A stretch of DNA of 64,000 bases from Narthecium ossifragum (taxonomy: Eukaryota; Streptophyta; Magnoliopsida; Dioscoreales; Nartheciaceae), in contig OY986973.1 in assembly GCA_963920575.1 (NCBI GenBank), forward strand, positions 5,001,054 through 5,065,053, given 5' to 3'. Under the pieces are notes generated by a model. It had not been told where the DNA came from and did no database searches. It saw nothing but the letters and a program-made list of their open reading frames with translations. How positions within the stretch are numbered: the first letter of the stretch is position 1; each line of letters opens with the position of its first letter. Shown piece after piece: positions 1-11,800 of this stretch. The position numbers and the translations under genes are program-made.

Positions 1-451
1 ATTCTTTAGGTCACTGACTTTTAGATAATTGCTTTCACCAACAAGGGATCCTAACCAGAACTTGTTGAGTGATAGGGAGAACTAGCCATTCACCTATCAA
101 CCATTAGAAAAACCATTCAGTTTGGTTAGCTCGTTCTAATCCTAGAAAGACCTGGTTAGTTATTGATTAAGAATTCCATGATACCTTTTCTCGTATTTAC
201 CAATCCTTTAGTGTAAAGTTAGTTTAATTTCAATTCTGAATCTTTTCTCAGCTTATTGGTAGGAATACTTAGATTGAGGTTAGTAGTCTAATTATTTTCC
301 TACGCATTCCTTATGAATTCGACTCGAATTCACTATTATCTACCCCCAAAGTAGTTAGTTTGAAGTTCGAATATAAATTTGTAATTTTGATCGGCCCTAC
401 GATACTTTACAAACGCTATCATATATCTTCAGATTTTTTATGTAAGAGCAC

Positions 452-743
452 TGATTTGTGTACATGGACTAGGGCAGATGCCCTCGAAGCGGTAGTGAGA
501 TACCGATTGGTTGATCTAGTCTATCGGTTCCATCGATAGAACAATACCGATGGACTAGATCAATCGATCGGTATATATCTACCGATTGAATATACTAATA
601 ATCGAATCGGTAGGTATATTCTAATTGGTTAATCTAGTCTATCGGTAGAATAATACCGATGGAGTAGATCAACCAATCGGTATCTCGCTATCGATTTGAG
701 GGCATGTGCAATGTACATACCACGTGGCTATGTACACAAATCT
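452..743. repeat. Foldback element F1 (ATCGGTA palindrome family)
   Basis: Both ends carry the inverted motif GATTTGTGTACAT. The interior is a series of inverted copies of ACCGATTGGTTGATC and its complement GATCAACCAATCGGT, so most of the unit can fold on itself. The same building blocks recur near 767-1472, 18675-18990 and 32640-32893. No coding potential is seen, so it is probably a non-autonomous foldback or MITE family. Exact ends are estimated, and no target duplication was found. Confidence 0.6.
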
Positions 744-766
744 TTTTTTCTTTAGATAATGAGGGT

Positions 767-1472
767 TGATTTGTGTACATACTGACGTAACATATGCATT
801 ACATATGGCCGAATCGGTAGTGGACTACCGATTCTTTCATGTAGTCCATCGGTAGTGATTTACCGATAGAGTAGATCGATGAATCGATATCTCACTACTA
901 ATTGAATTATTCATCTAGTCCATCGATATCTCTATTAACCAATCGGTACATCACTACGGCCACGTTTGTTTCGCGGGATAGAATATGGGTGGATATAATC
1001 TCCCGGGAGATTGTAACTTGGGATATATTCTCCCGGGAGATGATGTGAGAGGTTAAACCCTTCTCTCTTGTTTGGTAAGACAAATGATAAGATGGGAGAA
1101 GATTTAATCAAATATTTAAAATTTTTTATTTTTTAATCCAATGGATCTTATCTCATGGGATTACATATCCCACCTCCCCCATGGGATAATTTTATCCCAT
1201 GTACATGGGATATGGAGTCCCGATGGGATAATTTATCCCATGTCTAAAATCACACCAAACATGGGATAAAATGGGGTCCACGGGATTATTAATCCTATCC
1301 CATCTATAATACCATGAAACAAACAAGCCCTATGTACAATTCAATCAATAGGGAGCTACCGATTCATTGATCTAATCCATCGGCAGACCACTACCGATGG
1401 ACTAAATGGAAGAATGATTCATTCATCTAGTCCACAATGCACATGTCACGTGACCATATAGACAAAACTTTA
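767..1472. repeat. Foldback element F2, interrupted by a nested MITE
   Basis: The left end reads GATTTGTGTACATAC and the right end, read in reverse, gives ATAAAGTTTTGTCTATATGG. The latter matches the left end of the copy upstream of the TPR gene near 32640. The arms contain the ATCGGTA/TACCGAT blocks. They are separated by an unrelated inverted-repeat element at 958-1329, so F2 is older than that insertion. Confidence 0.5.
958..1329. mobile_element. Nested MITE with GTTTGTTTC inverted ends
   Basis: The ends are inverted: GGCCACGTTTGTTTCGCGGG on the left and, reversed, GGGCTTGTTTGTTTCATGG on the right. The interior is AT-rich, with repeated TCTCCCGGGAGAT and ATGGGATAA...TTATCCCAT palindromes. 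The flanking bases are TAC on the left and TAT on the right, an imperfect 3-bp target duplication. The GGNCNNGTTTGTTT ends suggest the Harbinger/Tourist type, but that assignment is tentative. Confidence 0.6.
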
Positions 1473-2863
1473 TCCAATGGATTCTTATATTACAAAATCA
1501 GCAGAATTTCATGCCAAAATACATACTGAATCAGATTGCACGACAACGATGTATAGAAAGACATCAAATTGGGTCCCCTTCAGACAATTTTTTGTCGCGA
1601 ATCCAGACTAAGGATTAAAAGCTCACTTCCTTTTAATTTTTCCCATTAAAAGGAGAATCCAAACCTTCACTTCCTTTTAATTTTTCCAGTGTGCATGAGG
1701 GTGATCATGTCTAAACGTGCAATAAGACAGAATGAGAATGGCAGTAAAATTTGAGAAGTGAGAAGATAGGAATAAGCACAACAGTTTGCTTTGACACCTC
1801 CACTAATAAATGCATGGGAAAATACCTTATGCTCAAGGGCCATGTTTAATGTCCCCATAAGGCCATCATAATAATACATGAGCGATTTCCATTATTTCTC
1901 ATGGTTTTCGTCCTGTTGGTTGGAAAGTGTCGGATAGTAAGAACTCGAGAATACACGCATCAGAAGAGCTTTAAAACATGCACACCTAAGGTCTTTTTAT
2001 CAAAAAAACATTTGGGATTTATAAGGTCCAGACCTTATTAAGCTTACCAAATCAATCAACAAAACTTGAATTACATTTCTTCCAATCAGAAAAACTGATT
2101 ACCAAGGCCCTGAAATATGAGTAAGCAGAAGTTTGCATAGCTTTTGCTATGGAACTCATTATGTATGATTTCCTGTCACAGTTCCATAGTTAAGGATTTG
2201 CCTGCTCTATCTTTTTCCTATGAAAAAGACGAAATTTGCTGTAATGCCTACGCTACTAACAGCCCTAGAAAAGTAAAAGCCCAAGTTTTAACTTACATAC
2301 ATCAACCAGTGCAACTCTCTCTTTGGTCTACAAGTGCTGCGCATAAGAATGAGAAGGCGAAGAAGATCGCAGCTGCGAAGCTGGAGCTGCACAATTGTGA
2401 AGAAAACCATCCAAGCCTGCTTCCCCTGAAACAAGATCTATATGTTGTTCGTTCAAACTTCTTTTCGCCAGTCTCCATGTGTTTTATCTCCATTTTCTTC
2501 TCCGGGGCTTCGATCTGACGCCTGCACAAACAAAAGCTCTCTCCTTGCGAATAATGAGCCTTCATATACCTGCTCATGGTGTCTTGTATATCAGAAAGCA
2601 ACGTGAATATGAAATAATATAATGACGATACAAATCGTAATCTACGGCACTTAAATGTCACTGCTAATGTTGCCTATACTTTCAGTTTTAGAGTGAATGC
2701 AACAAAAACAGATCTTTCTTGATCGTCTACTTTTCATTTCATGAGTTTCTATGACAACAAAGCAGATACAAAGCTTTACAACATCAAATAGTTGAGTTTA
2801 AGGTAACCTGTCTTTTGAAGTATTCCCCTCTGTAAACATTCACCTGAGCTATATGTGTTCCGG
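1473..2863. other. Intergenic DNA downstream of the TOUSLED-like gene
   Basis: I see no recognisable gene here. The part near 2300-2863 may include the 3' untranslated region of the minus-strand kinase gene, whose stop codon is at 2864-2866. Open frames in this stretch have no family resemblance. Confidence 0.4.
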
Positions 2864-5800
2864 CTACCTCTTTGCATATGAAAGGTAAGGATCTTGAGCG
2901 GTGGTTAGAACATCTGGTCTTTCAGCTTGGTCATATGTCAAGCACCGACGGATGAGCTCCTGATAATCAAAGGGAAAAATGTAATATCATGGCGAAATGA
3001 TAGACTTGGAACTACACATACATGCATATGTCACACATAATATATGCCTCGAATTAAATTAGGAGGGTTACACTGTAACTATGGCATGTTGAGAGTGTTG
3101 AGCCTTAGAATCCAATATCATGAACATAAAGATGGAATATATCAAAACATTCTGACAAAACCATGCAATGGGAACCATTCACCAAAAAAAACATGGTCCA
3201 ATGAATGTGGCACCCTCTTTAATTGTAGACAGCCTACTGAATGCAATATAGAGACCTTCATGAAGAATGTTTTGTGCAAAATCTGTTTAGGATCCATGCA
3301 AAATGAATGTTAGAATCACCCGAACAAGTCATAGGGGAACTGGATACTGACCTTTGCCTCATTTGAGACAGATGGTTTTGCTGGGAACTCCACACTGCGA
3401 GCTTTCAGTATAGTATCTTCACGAAGAATTCTTTCCTGCGACTGGTCATGCCCAAATGGGCGTTTACCAAAGAGCATTTGGTACAACAAAATGCCAGCTG
3501 ACCAAACATCCACCTGTGTGCACGAGCATTGATTCACAAACTAAACTCCCAAAAAGGAAATCGACAAAAGGCCAACTCAGTTTTGTGGTTCTCGACTTCT
3601 CGTAACTCAATTTTTTTCATCCTTTTGTTCCTTAAACCACCGACTACTCTTTAGATGGTCGCTACATCTTCTGTTTTGATAGTTTTAGAAGTTAATTCAT
3701 GTCGTTTGCCAGACACCTATCAATTTGATTTTGCCAATCTTCCTATCAAATATTGTTGTCTCCACAGTGAGTAGTCTTCAGACAGGATGGTTTCATAGAC
3801 AAGACAAGAATAGTATTCTATTTTCTCTACTAACAAGAAATATCTGAACTGGAACAAGGAAGAAGATACAGGACAAAAAAGTGTTTAGAGAAAAAGTTGA
3901 AGAGAATTAGAAAAACATTTGATGCAAGGCCAATCTTGCACCATATATCAATTCAAATGCAACAAGATTGACAATTTCATTTAGATCGGGACAGGAATTT
4001 GTCAACAGAGAATTTAGAATGCTCATGGTTCACAAATCAAAGGGAGAGGGCTTCACCAATTACAGAAAGAAGCAAGTTATTGTGTAAACAAGTTAAATAC
4101 CACTGCAATCAGATGCTTATAAGCAGCATGATTAATTTATGCGAACAAGAACCTCTGTTATAGACATGTACAAGGATATACTCTTTGCTTTCCAGCACTA
4201 ATACACATATCATCTCTAAGGTTAAAACAACTAGCATATTGTTAGGCTCATCTCATTAAACAAAAAAAAAATCTCTAAGGCTAAAACAAAGAGCCTGGAT
4301 GTTTGAAGTTGGTGCTAAGATATTTGAAAAGTATTAAAAGGTGTACAAATCAAGGTAAATGTTAGGAGCAATTGCATATGTCAAACTAAATGGAACAGGA
4401 ATTGAATAATTTGGAGCGGGTATTCAGAATTCCCCTGAAAGCCGAGTATCTTCAGCATTCCATACCTTTGATGATATAAGTGGTGTCTTGTTGAGCTCAA
4501 AGCATTCTGGGGGCAAGTACCTGATATGCAATCAGAAACCATACATGAACACTCTAGAAAGTGGAATAGGAATGTCTTCAATTCACAGATGCTCAGTATA
4601 TTCAACTATTCAAGTGTAGAAGATTGATGCTCCTTGCAATTTCAAGGAACAACAAAAGAGTGTTTTTATACAATGGATGAATACTAAAAATCCATCTTCT
4701 CCACTCTAGTGTCAGAATTGGAGAGGATTGTCCTCATCTACATGCATTGCAGAAGGTTCGGGGAGTTTCTGATAGTCCACTGCATAGATGGCAGATATTA
4801 ACTTCAATTGACCCAAGAGAGCATTCTGACAAAAATCATGAAATAACAAAATTTCAACGTTTTGATTCTTTTGACAGCACCACCACTACTGTTAAAAGCA
4901 GCAGCTCTCTTGAGACTTGAGAGTATAGGGTCCATGAAACATATAAAGATTTTCAAGAAGCAAATAAATGTTTAGGCATTGAACCACTCTCTTAGCAGAA
5001 AATGGGACTAATGAGTCAAATTGTGTGTGTTTACTGTTGCTTTGATATCTCTTCTAATCTAATCATAGGCTCTTGCAAGCATATATCACACAAATAATCA
5101 AGCAGAAGCTGCACAAGAGTAGAAACACATCGCTTCAGATTAACATGAAAGTCGGGATTGATGAATTTCAATGCCACGTTGCAAATCTCTTCCGAGACCA
5201 TTTAACTAGCTTATAGACGTGCATGTTATGCTAACCAATTATCCAGAGAATTTTGAACTTTGATTCGTGTATGTAGATTGGTCTTCGTTATATCAGCCAT
5301 ACACTTTGCATATTTGCAGCAAGAAGTATTTTCAGTTTGAACATCTAAAAGATCAACTAGACCATGAGCATTCTGCAACTATAAACTATAACTAGAATCA
5401 CTAACGGTCTTGAGTACTCCAACAGTCCAACTTACGAAACGATGCACCCACCAGTATGTTCCGGCTCCTTGAGAAGTGAGTTCCATTCCCTTCGATCCAG
5501 CATCATCCTCCACTATCTTACTAAGACCAAAATCTGTTATTTTTGCAACACCAACGTCATCAAACAGTACATTACCAGGTTTCAAGTCATAATGAATGAT
5601 CTTCTGGGGCTTCTTGTTCATGTACACTAGGCCTTGAAATATCTGGACGATAATAATTCTAGCTTCCTTCTCTGGAAGAGTAGGCGTTGCCTTAAGTACT
5701 GCATCAAGATCTTTTCCTGCATAGAGTACAGATAACAGAAAAAACTATATCAATTTCCATGATCTTGAGCTAGAACAATCATGAACAAGAAAATATGAAT

Positions 5801-8800
5801 TCCCATGGTGCTCCCAAAAACCTCTTGAAACGGATTGAAGAGCTCCTTGACTGAAATGCTTCTTCATTAATGCATATAAGGAGCATGCATTGAACCTTAC
5901 GAGAAAATAGTTCTAAAAGGAAGAAGTTACTTACACCATGACTTATAGCAGTAAATTAGAAAATAACTTGTGCGACTCATGGATTAACTAAGATGAACTT
6001 AAGCCTTAATATCTACAAGTGATGTTGGACAATGATGATCTTTCTATTAATCTTAATATCTGCCCAAGGAATAAAGTTTTGCACGAATGGGAGATCGCAA
6101 AAAAAAAAAATTAAGCATACCACTGCAATGCTCTAAGACGGTACAGAATGTGTTGTGATCAATCTCAAAGATATCCCATAGCCGCACAATATGAGGATGC
6201 ACCAGCGTCTTATGAATGTTGTATTCACGAATTGCATGGCGTATGTAGCTTTGCTTTTTCTCTTCACTCCATTGAGCATTCAAACCATGAAGCTTGCAAG
6301 CAACATATCTAAACTCCACCAAATCAAACGCCTGCTTAAAAACTTCCATTTAAAATCACTAAAATAAAGATAGCATACTAACGCCTACATTGGAAATACT
6401 GAAAGTATAGAACTGTATGATATAAAAGAAACACAGGTTCTCATGATTCCTATAGAAAGACTTTGAATTATTGCCTTGTAAACTTCGCTAAACCCTCCCT
6501 TCCCAAGTAGGTTCATAAGGGCGTATCTATGGTTGAGAATCTGAAAATTGTTAAAACGTGATCCATCTTCATCCCTTATGCGCTTCATTTCACGCATGAG
6601 TCTTGCCTTCTCTAGTTCATAGCGATCCCTCTCTCGCAGAGTATTTTCTTCCTCCTAGATGATATCAGACCAAGAAGAGCGGTTTAGAATGTGTTACCAA
6701 TGAGAAAAAAGGAACTTGGTGGGAAAAAAATCGTGCAGAAATCGCCAAGTGATGAGAAATCAAAAAAGAAAACTGAGACCATCCTCGCAAGTAGTAGAGA
6801 ATAGAAGTTACGCGTTTGATGTTTGCAAGACGGGATTTGCAAATCTCGTCTTGTATGAGAAAATCTTCTTCTGAACTTCCGGCTTCCACATCACTTCCCT
6901 CACTCTTATCTACAAGGTGGAAGACATGAGAAATTTAGAGCCACTGTTATCCTTGACATAAATGATCTGCAAAAAACAACTATCATTACGCCAATAGAAT
7001 GATAGCCTGGTACAAGCATCGATCAACAAAATAGTACTTAAACAAGTTCGTCATGTGTCATGAAACAAGATCGATCTAACGAAATACGATCAATCAAACC
7101 TGACATTACAGCATATACTGGTCCATTGTAGGGAATAGAGATGCCCTTGCACTAAAGTCAACATGATAGTTTATGCATACCATGCTATCGATAGGTAGAG
7201 GGGTTAATAATGAGGCTATGAAGAGTACCTGTTTAGTGTCAGCAGGTCTAGAACTAAAAGTTGACGTTTACTATATAGCTACTAATATGCTAACAGATCT
7301 TAATGACACTTGTTTAGAAGCAAGTTCAGTAGTCAAGTAAAAGGACTTGAAAGCATCCTTCCCAACATAGATAAAGAAAAAATATCCTACTCTTCTTCAA
7401 ACCCACTAGGCTATGCCTGAGATTGATGGCATTTAATGTTCAATCCATAAATCGCATCTTGCACTATTTTGGGTGAAAGTTCCACCAGGAACTTCTGCTT
7501 ATTGAAAGCCAAGATTAAGCAATTACAAAGGGAGCATTCTCTTGGCAAAACAGTTGACGGAGACCTAGCTTACATCTCATGCATGATAAAAGCTGCTCTC
7601 TTACAAGAATAGTTGTATGTAAAGAGAGAGAGGTCTAATACCCGAGGGATAACTGTAGATGCGATTGCAATTACAGCTTGAGCAACCACAGGAGGATATT
7701 ACAGCAGTAGGAGAATGTCCATAATTCAACAATTTACACCATATAAGTAAACGAGTGCATAGAAGTATAAACCAAATATGAATACCCTGCCATACAGTTC
7801 ATTTACAGACTCTGCTGTAGAAGAATACATCTCAGCAGTACTCATAGAAGCGTTTCCCACAAGGTACTATACACAACAATGGAATCCATTTCACTGCATC
7901 TAAGAATACATGACGAGTTTTGTAAACAAAAGATGTTCGGTCATCAGGTGAAAGATGTGTTCATTAATTGAAATATGCATAGGATGGCACAACAGTTATA
8001 CTGAGGTGACAAGGATGTCCATCAATTGGAAATGTATGAGAATGGGCCAAGATGAAAGATGTAATAAGGCTCAATGATGAGACCAATTTTCTAGCTAGAA
8101 CTATAGGATACTGCAGATATGCTCACTATCAGTCCACCTCTTCAGAGGCTCCTTTTATGCCATTTACTTTGGTGACAGTTTGCAGTCTCAGATATGTAAA
8201 TATGGCTGCAGGATGAAAGTTTTGTGAGAAAATTAAATTCTGAGCATCAGTGTTGCACTGGTTTGTGACTTTGCAACAAAGCTTATCCTTTTTGCATTGC
8301 TTCATGTTCCAATCATAGATTGCTGCACATATTTCATGACCTTGCACACAAGCAACACAAAACCAAAAGAGAATATCATGAGCCGATCAACTAGGGTATC
8401 ATCAAATTTTTACCAGATTGTCGCTTCTTTAGTGATTTCCTATGCTTCTCAGTAGCTTCCTTTGCTTCCAACAAGTACCTCTACAAAAGGAAGAATGCCG
8501 TTAATGTGATAAAATGTAGAAAAAGAGGAAAAAAGAGGACAAGAAATCTGTGGCTGAATGCCAGAATCATGACCATAAGCTTCGGACAACGAACTGATTT
8601 TGGAGAGCATTCTCTGTTAAACAAGATGCACCACAGAGAATCAAGCACAGACAAGTCTAAGAAATCAATTCGATGACCTTCATGTATATGCATTTGTCCT
8701 TCAATGAAAGAAAAGGCTACAAAATTCAAATGAACATGATGCAAGAATGTTCTGGAATTGCGTGAGAGCTTTATTCGCAATAGACGATGAATTGACATGT

Positions 8801-11800
8801 AGATAAATAAAGGGGACATCTATCAAACATGCTAGCTCAAATACTTCCACAAGCCTTACAAATGTACAAGTCTAAAAGCAATGTATTTCTATATTTGTAT
8901 AACAGTGTGTATTGGCAGACTATATTACCACTGTGTAGCCTCTCAGATCAAGCTCCAAACAGATGATAAGAAAATCACATCCATAAATTATTCTTGTGCT
9001 TTTTTTGCTTAAAATCCATCAGCAGCACATGCACATGACCTAGTACTGTGAAATGTGAATCAGCCTATTATCTCCATCAGAAGACCTATCTCTCACTGAT
9101 TTCAATCCCCAGACCATCTTGATATATTTGAAATTGTGCAAAAAATGAAAGTAAGTATAGGAACGTGACGTAGAATGTTATCCCAGATCTAGAATGGAGG
9201 CACAGACATCCCTTCTTAAAAGCCCAAGGTCCGCAGTAATTCCTTCTAAGATAGTACACTTGAATGACATCAAATGAATGATGAGGTAGAACAATGTGAT
9301 GTAAAAACTAACCAGATGTGCATGAATATCTTTTATCGCCTGACCATCCTCCCATGTCTCAGATATAAGAGTTCCAGTTCTGCAAGTTAAAGACAACAAT
9401 GTTGCAGAAAATAAATTATAGTAGAAACCAATACAACAAGTAGCTTTCTCAGAATGCGTTCCTATCCAATCATTTGGACTAACTTTAGTTGCACACATGG
9501 ATGAAAGACGTTCTGGAGTCTGGACTACATGCAAATACTCTAACTTAAGAAAGAGGAAAGTCCAAGCTGATCTTTAGATCACTGATCCTTTCAGTAATCT
9601 GAGGCAAGTGACCAAAACAAGCCAGAAGATAAAAAACGAGCATCCATTTCAACAATGTAGCGTCTGAAATACTAGGTTGAACTTGTGCAATATAAATGGT
9701 GAGGTTTTCAAACATGTTGTGAATCAGAATATGAAACAAAGATTATCATATTGGGGGCATGTGTTGTACAGGTCTCTATCTGGCATTAGACGTGCCAACA
9801 CCGGGCACAGGCTTCATGCTGGTGGCACGAAGCACTTCTGAGCTAATACATAGAGGGGCACAAGGTCTGTGCCGATACATGCATCGTGCAGGTAATTTTC
9901 TGGTGTGATAGGAATCAACCCATGCCGATATGTGCCAATCGACACGACAATCCATGGGACTATGAATAATGGATGGTGCTATCTCACCTAAAAAGGTTTT
10001 AGCCTTGACACTGAACAAATGCCTCAAAGTTCTCAAATCAATGCTAACTAAGCAATGTGGTTTTCTTTGTCTTTAAGCTGGTGCTAAAATGTCACATACT
10101 GCCTGCAAAAAGTTCACTTGAACCAAAGAAAAGAAGTGAAAAAGCTAGAAAATACCTGATAACACCAAGATTGCCAATCCTCAACGACTCTTGTCGCACT
10201 TTCATCCTCGATTCTTGCCTCTCTGCCTTGGCAACTGATATTAGTAGCTCAGACAAAAATTTTATCCGCTGCATCACAACGAAATCATTCCAGCATATAT
10301 CAAAGGACAATAGTTCAATATAAGATAACAAGCGTCACCTCAAGACGCGGAATAAGATAGGCTAGCTAAACAGAAAAATAAAATCGGAGCGTGAATATAT
10401 TCCTAGCCGAATTCACAATACCAGAAGAAAAGCATTTCCAATCATCTAAATTAATTTAAGAAATCCTCGATGAGAAAATCAAATTAATGAAACAGAACAA
10501 GGAGTACATTCACTAAGTGCGACTATAAGTTTTTGCTATTATTTTGTTAAGCACATAAAATTGAAGGACGATTTTGACCAATCTGCTCATGCAACAATCT
10601 CAAGAAAATATCAACTAATGATAGTGGGTCAAAGATAAAACTGCCAAAGACAGATCCTTTAGTTAAATCAACAGAAAATGCCTTTATCCAGTTAAGTACC
10701 CATGCTTGTAAAAATCATATAAACAAGTTTACAAACCTGCATGCATGGCAAGAGTACTGAAATATAAGGATTATGTGATCATTTAGCAGAATGTACAACC
10801 TGTGCAATCTGTATACTTGTGCACCTACACAAGCATGAAAATGGCAGATATCTCCTACATAGCATCCATTGCTACACAAATCATATGTATAACAACAAAT
10901 CACGAAGAAGGTATTGAAGTTATATTTCTTTTCTTTACAAAGTTCAAAAGCCAAGATCTTCTAATACAAAGAACTCTAGCAGTTTTTCCTTCCTCATTTT
11001 CACAAGCTTTCTTTAGAATGAGCATAATTATCTTAGATTATTTTAATCACCCAACTCAATTAATCCATCTGTTAAAGATGAAGCAACATATATAGGAGGT
11101 AGTTATAAGAAGTCAATAATCACAGTTTGGTTGTAAGTATTAGATAAGGAATCCCAATATCAGTGCACAGGCTATCATAATTTAGAGATCAGTCCTCTCT
11201 ACTGTAATTTATTTAGATGAAACAGTCATGTTCACAAAAGAAGGTAAGTGAGTAGACCAATTTGAATTTTATGCAGTGGAATAGTAAAATTCATCCAAAC
11301 TATGATACTTCATTCCAATAGATAGAAAATAAAGAAATATACACATTTCCAATCCTAGCACATCACATGAATTTTAGGTAAACTTGAAAGAATCATGTTT
11401 CAATCTCATGATCCAATAGAACATATAGAAAACAAAAAGAAAGAAAATCAGTAGCAGTTGCCCAAGCATGGGACATATCTCATGTGGACCTTCTTTTCCC
11501 CCCAAAGTTCATGCTTGTCAGTTCTACAAAACCTATGCTGAGCAACTTGCAGTTCACATGCACCAATAGGCGACCATCAAAGCACATGACACTAGCACTT
11601 AGCGATGTAATGAAAAAAAAACATGGAGAGAATTTAACCTTCATCTTCATCTGCTGATCTTGCTCCTTGAAGTCTTTCAATTCCTATGCAAGGACAGTAA
11701 AAGGAAATCAGAATTCATATGGTGAGAAACATTGCTCCAGGCGAGCAACAGAAAATGCATATTTACTACCTTTTCTAACTTGTGGCATAGTTGCTGAAGT

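Noticed and set aside
9776..10036. GC-richer frame with GTGCCGATACATGC phrases in a kinase intron
   Set aside because: It looks like an old degenerate repeat related to the other GTGCCG-containing elements; ends and family could not be supported.
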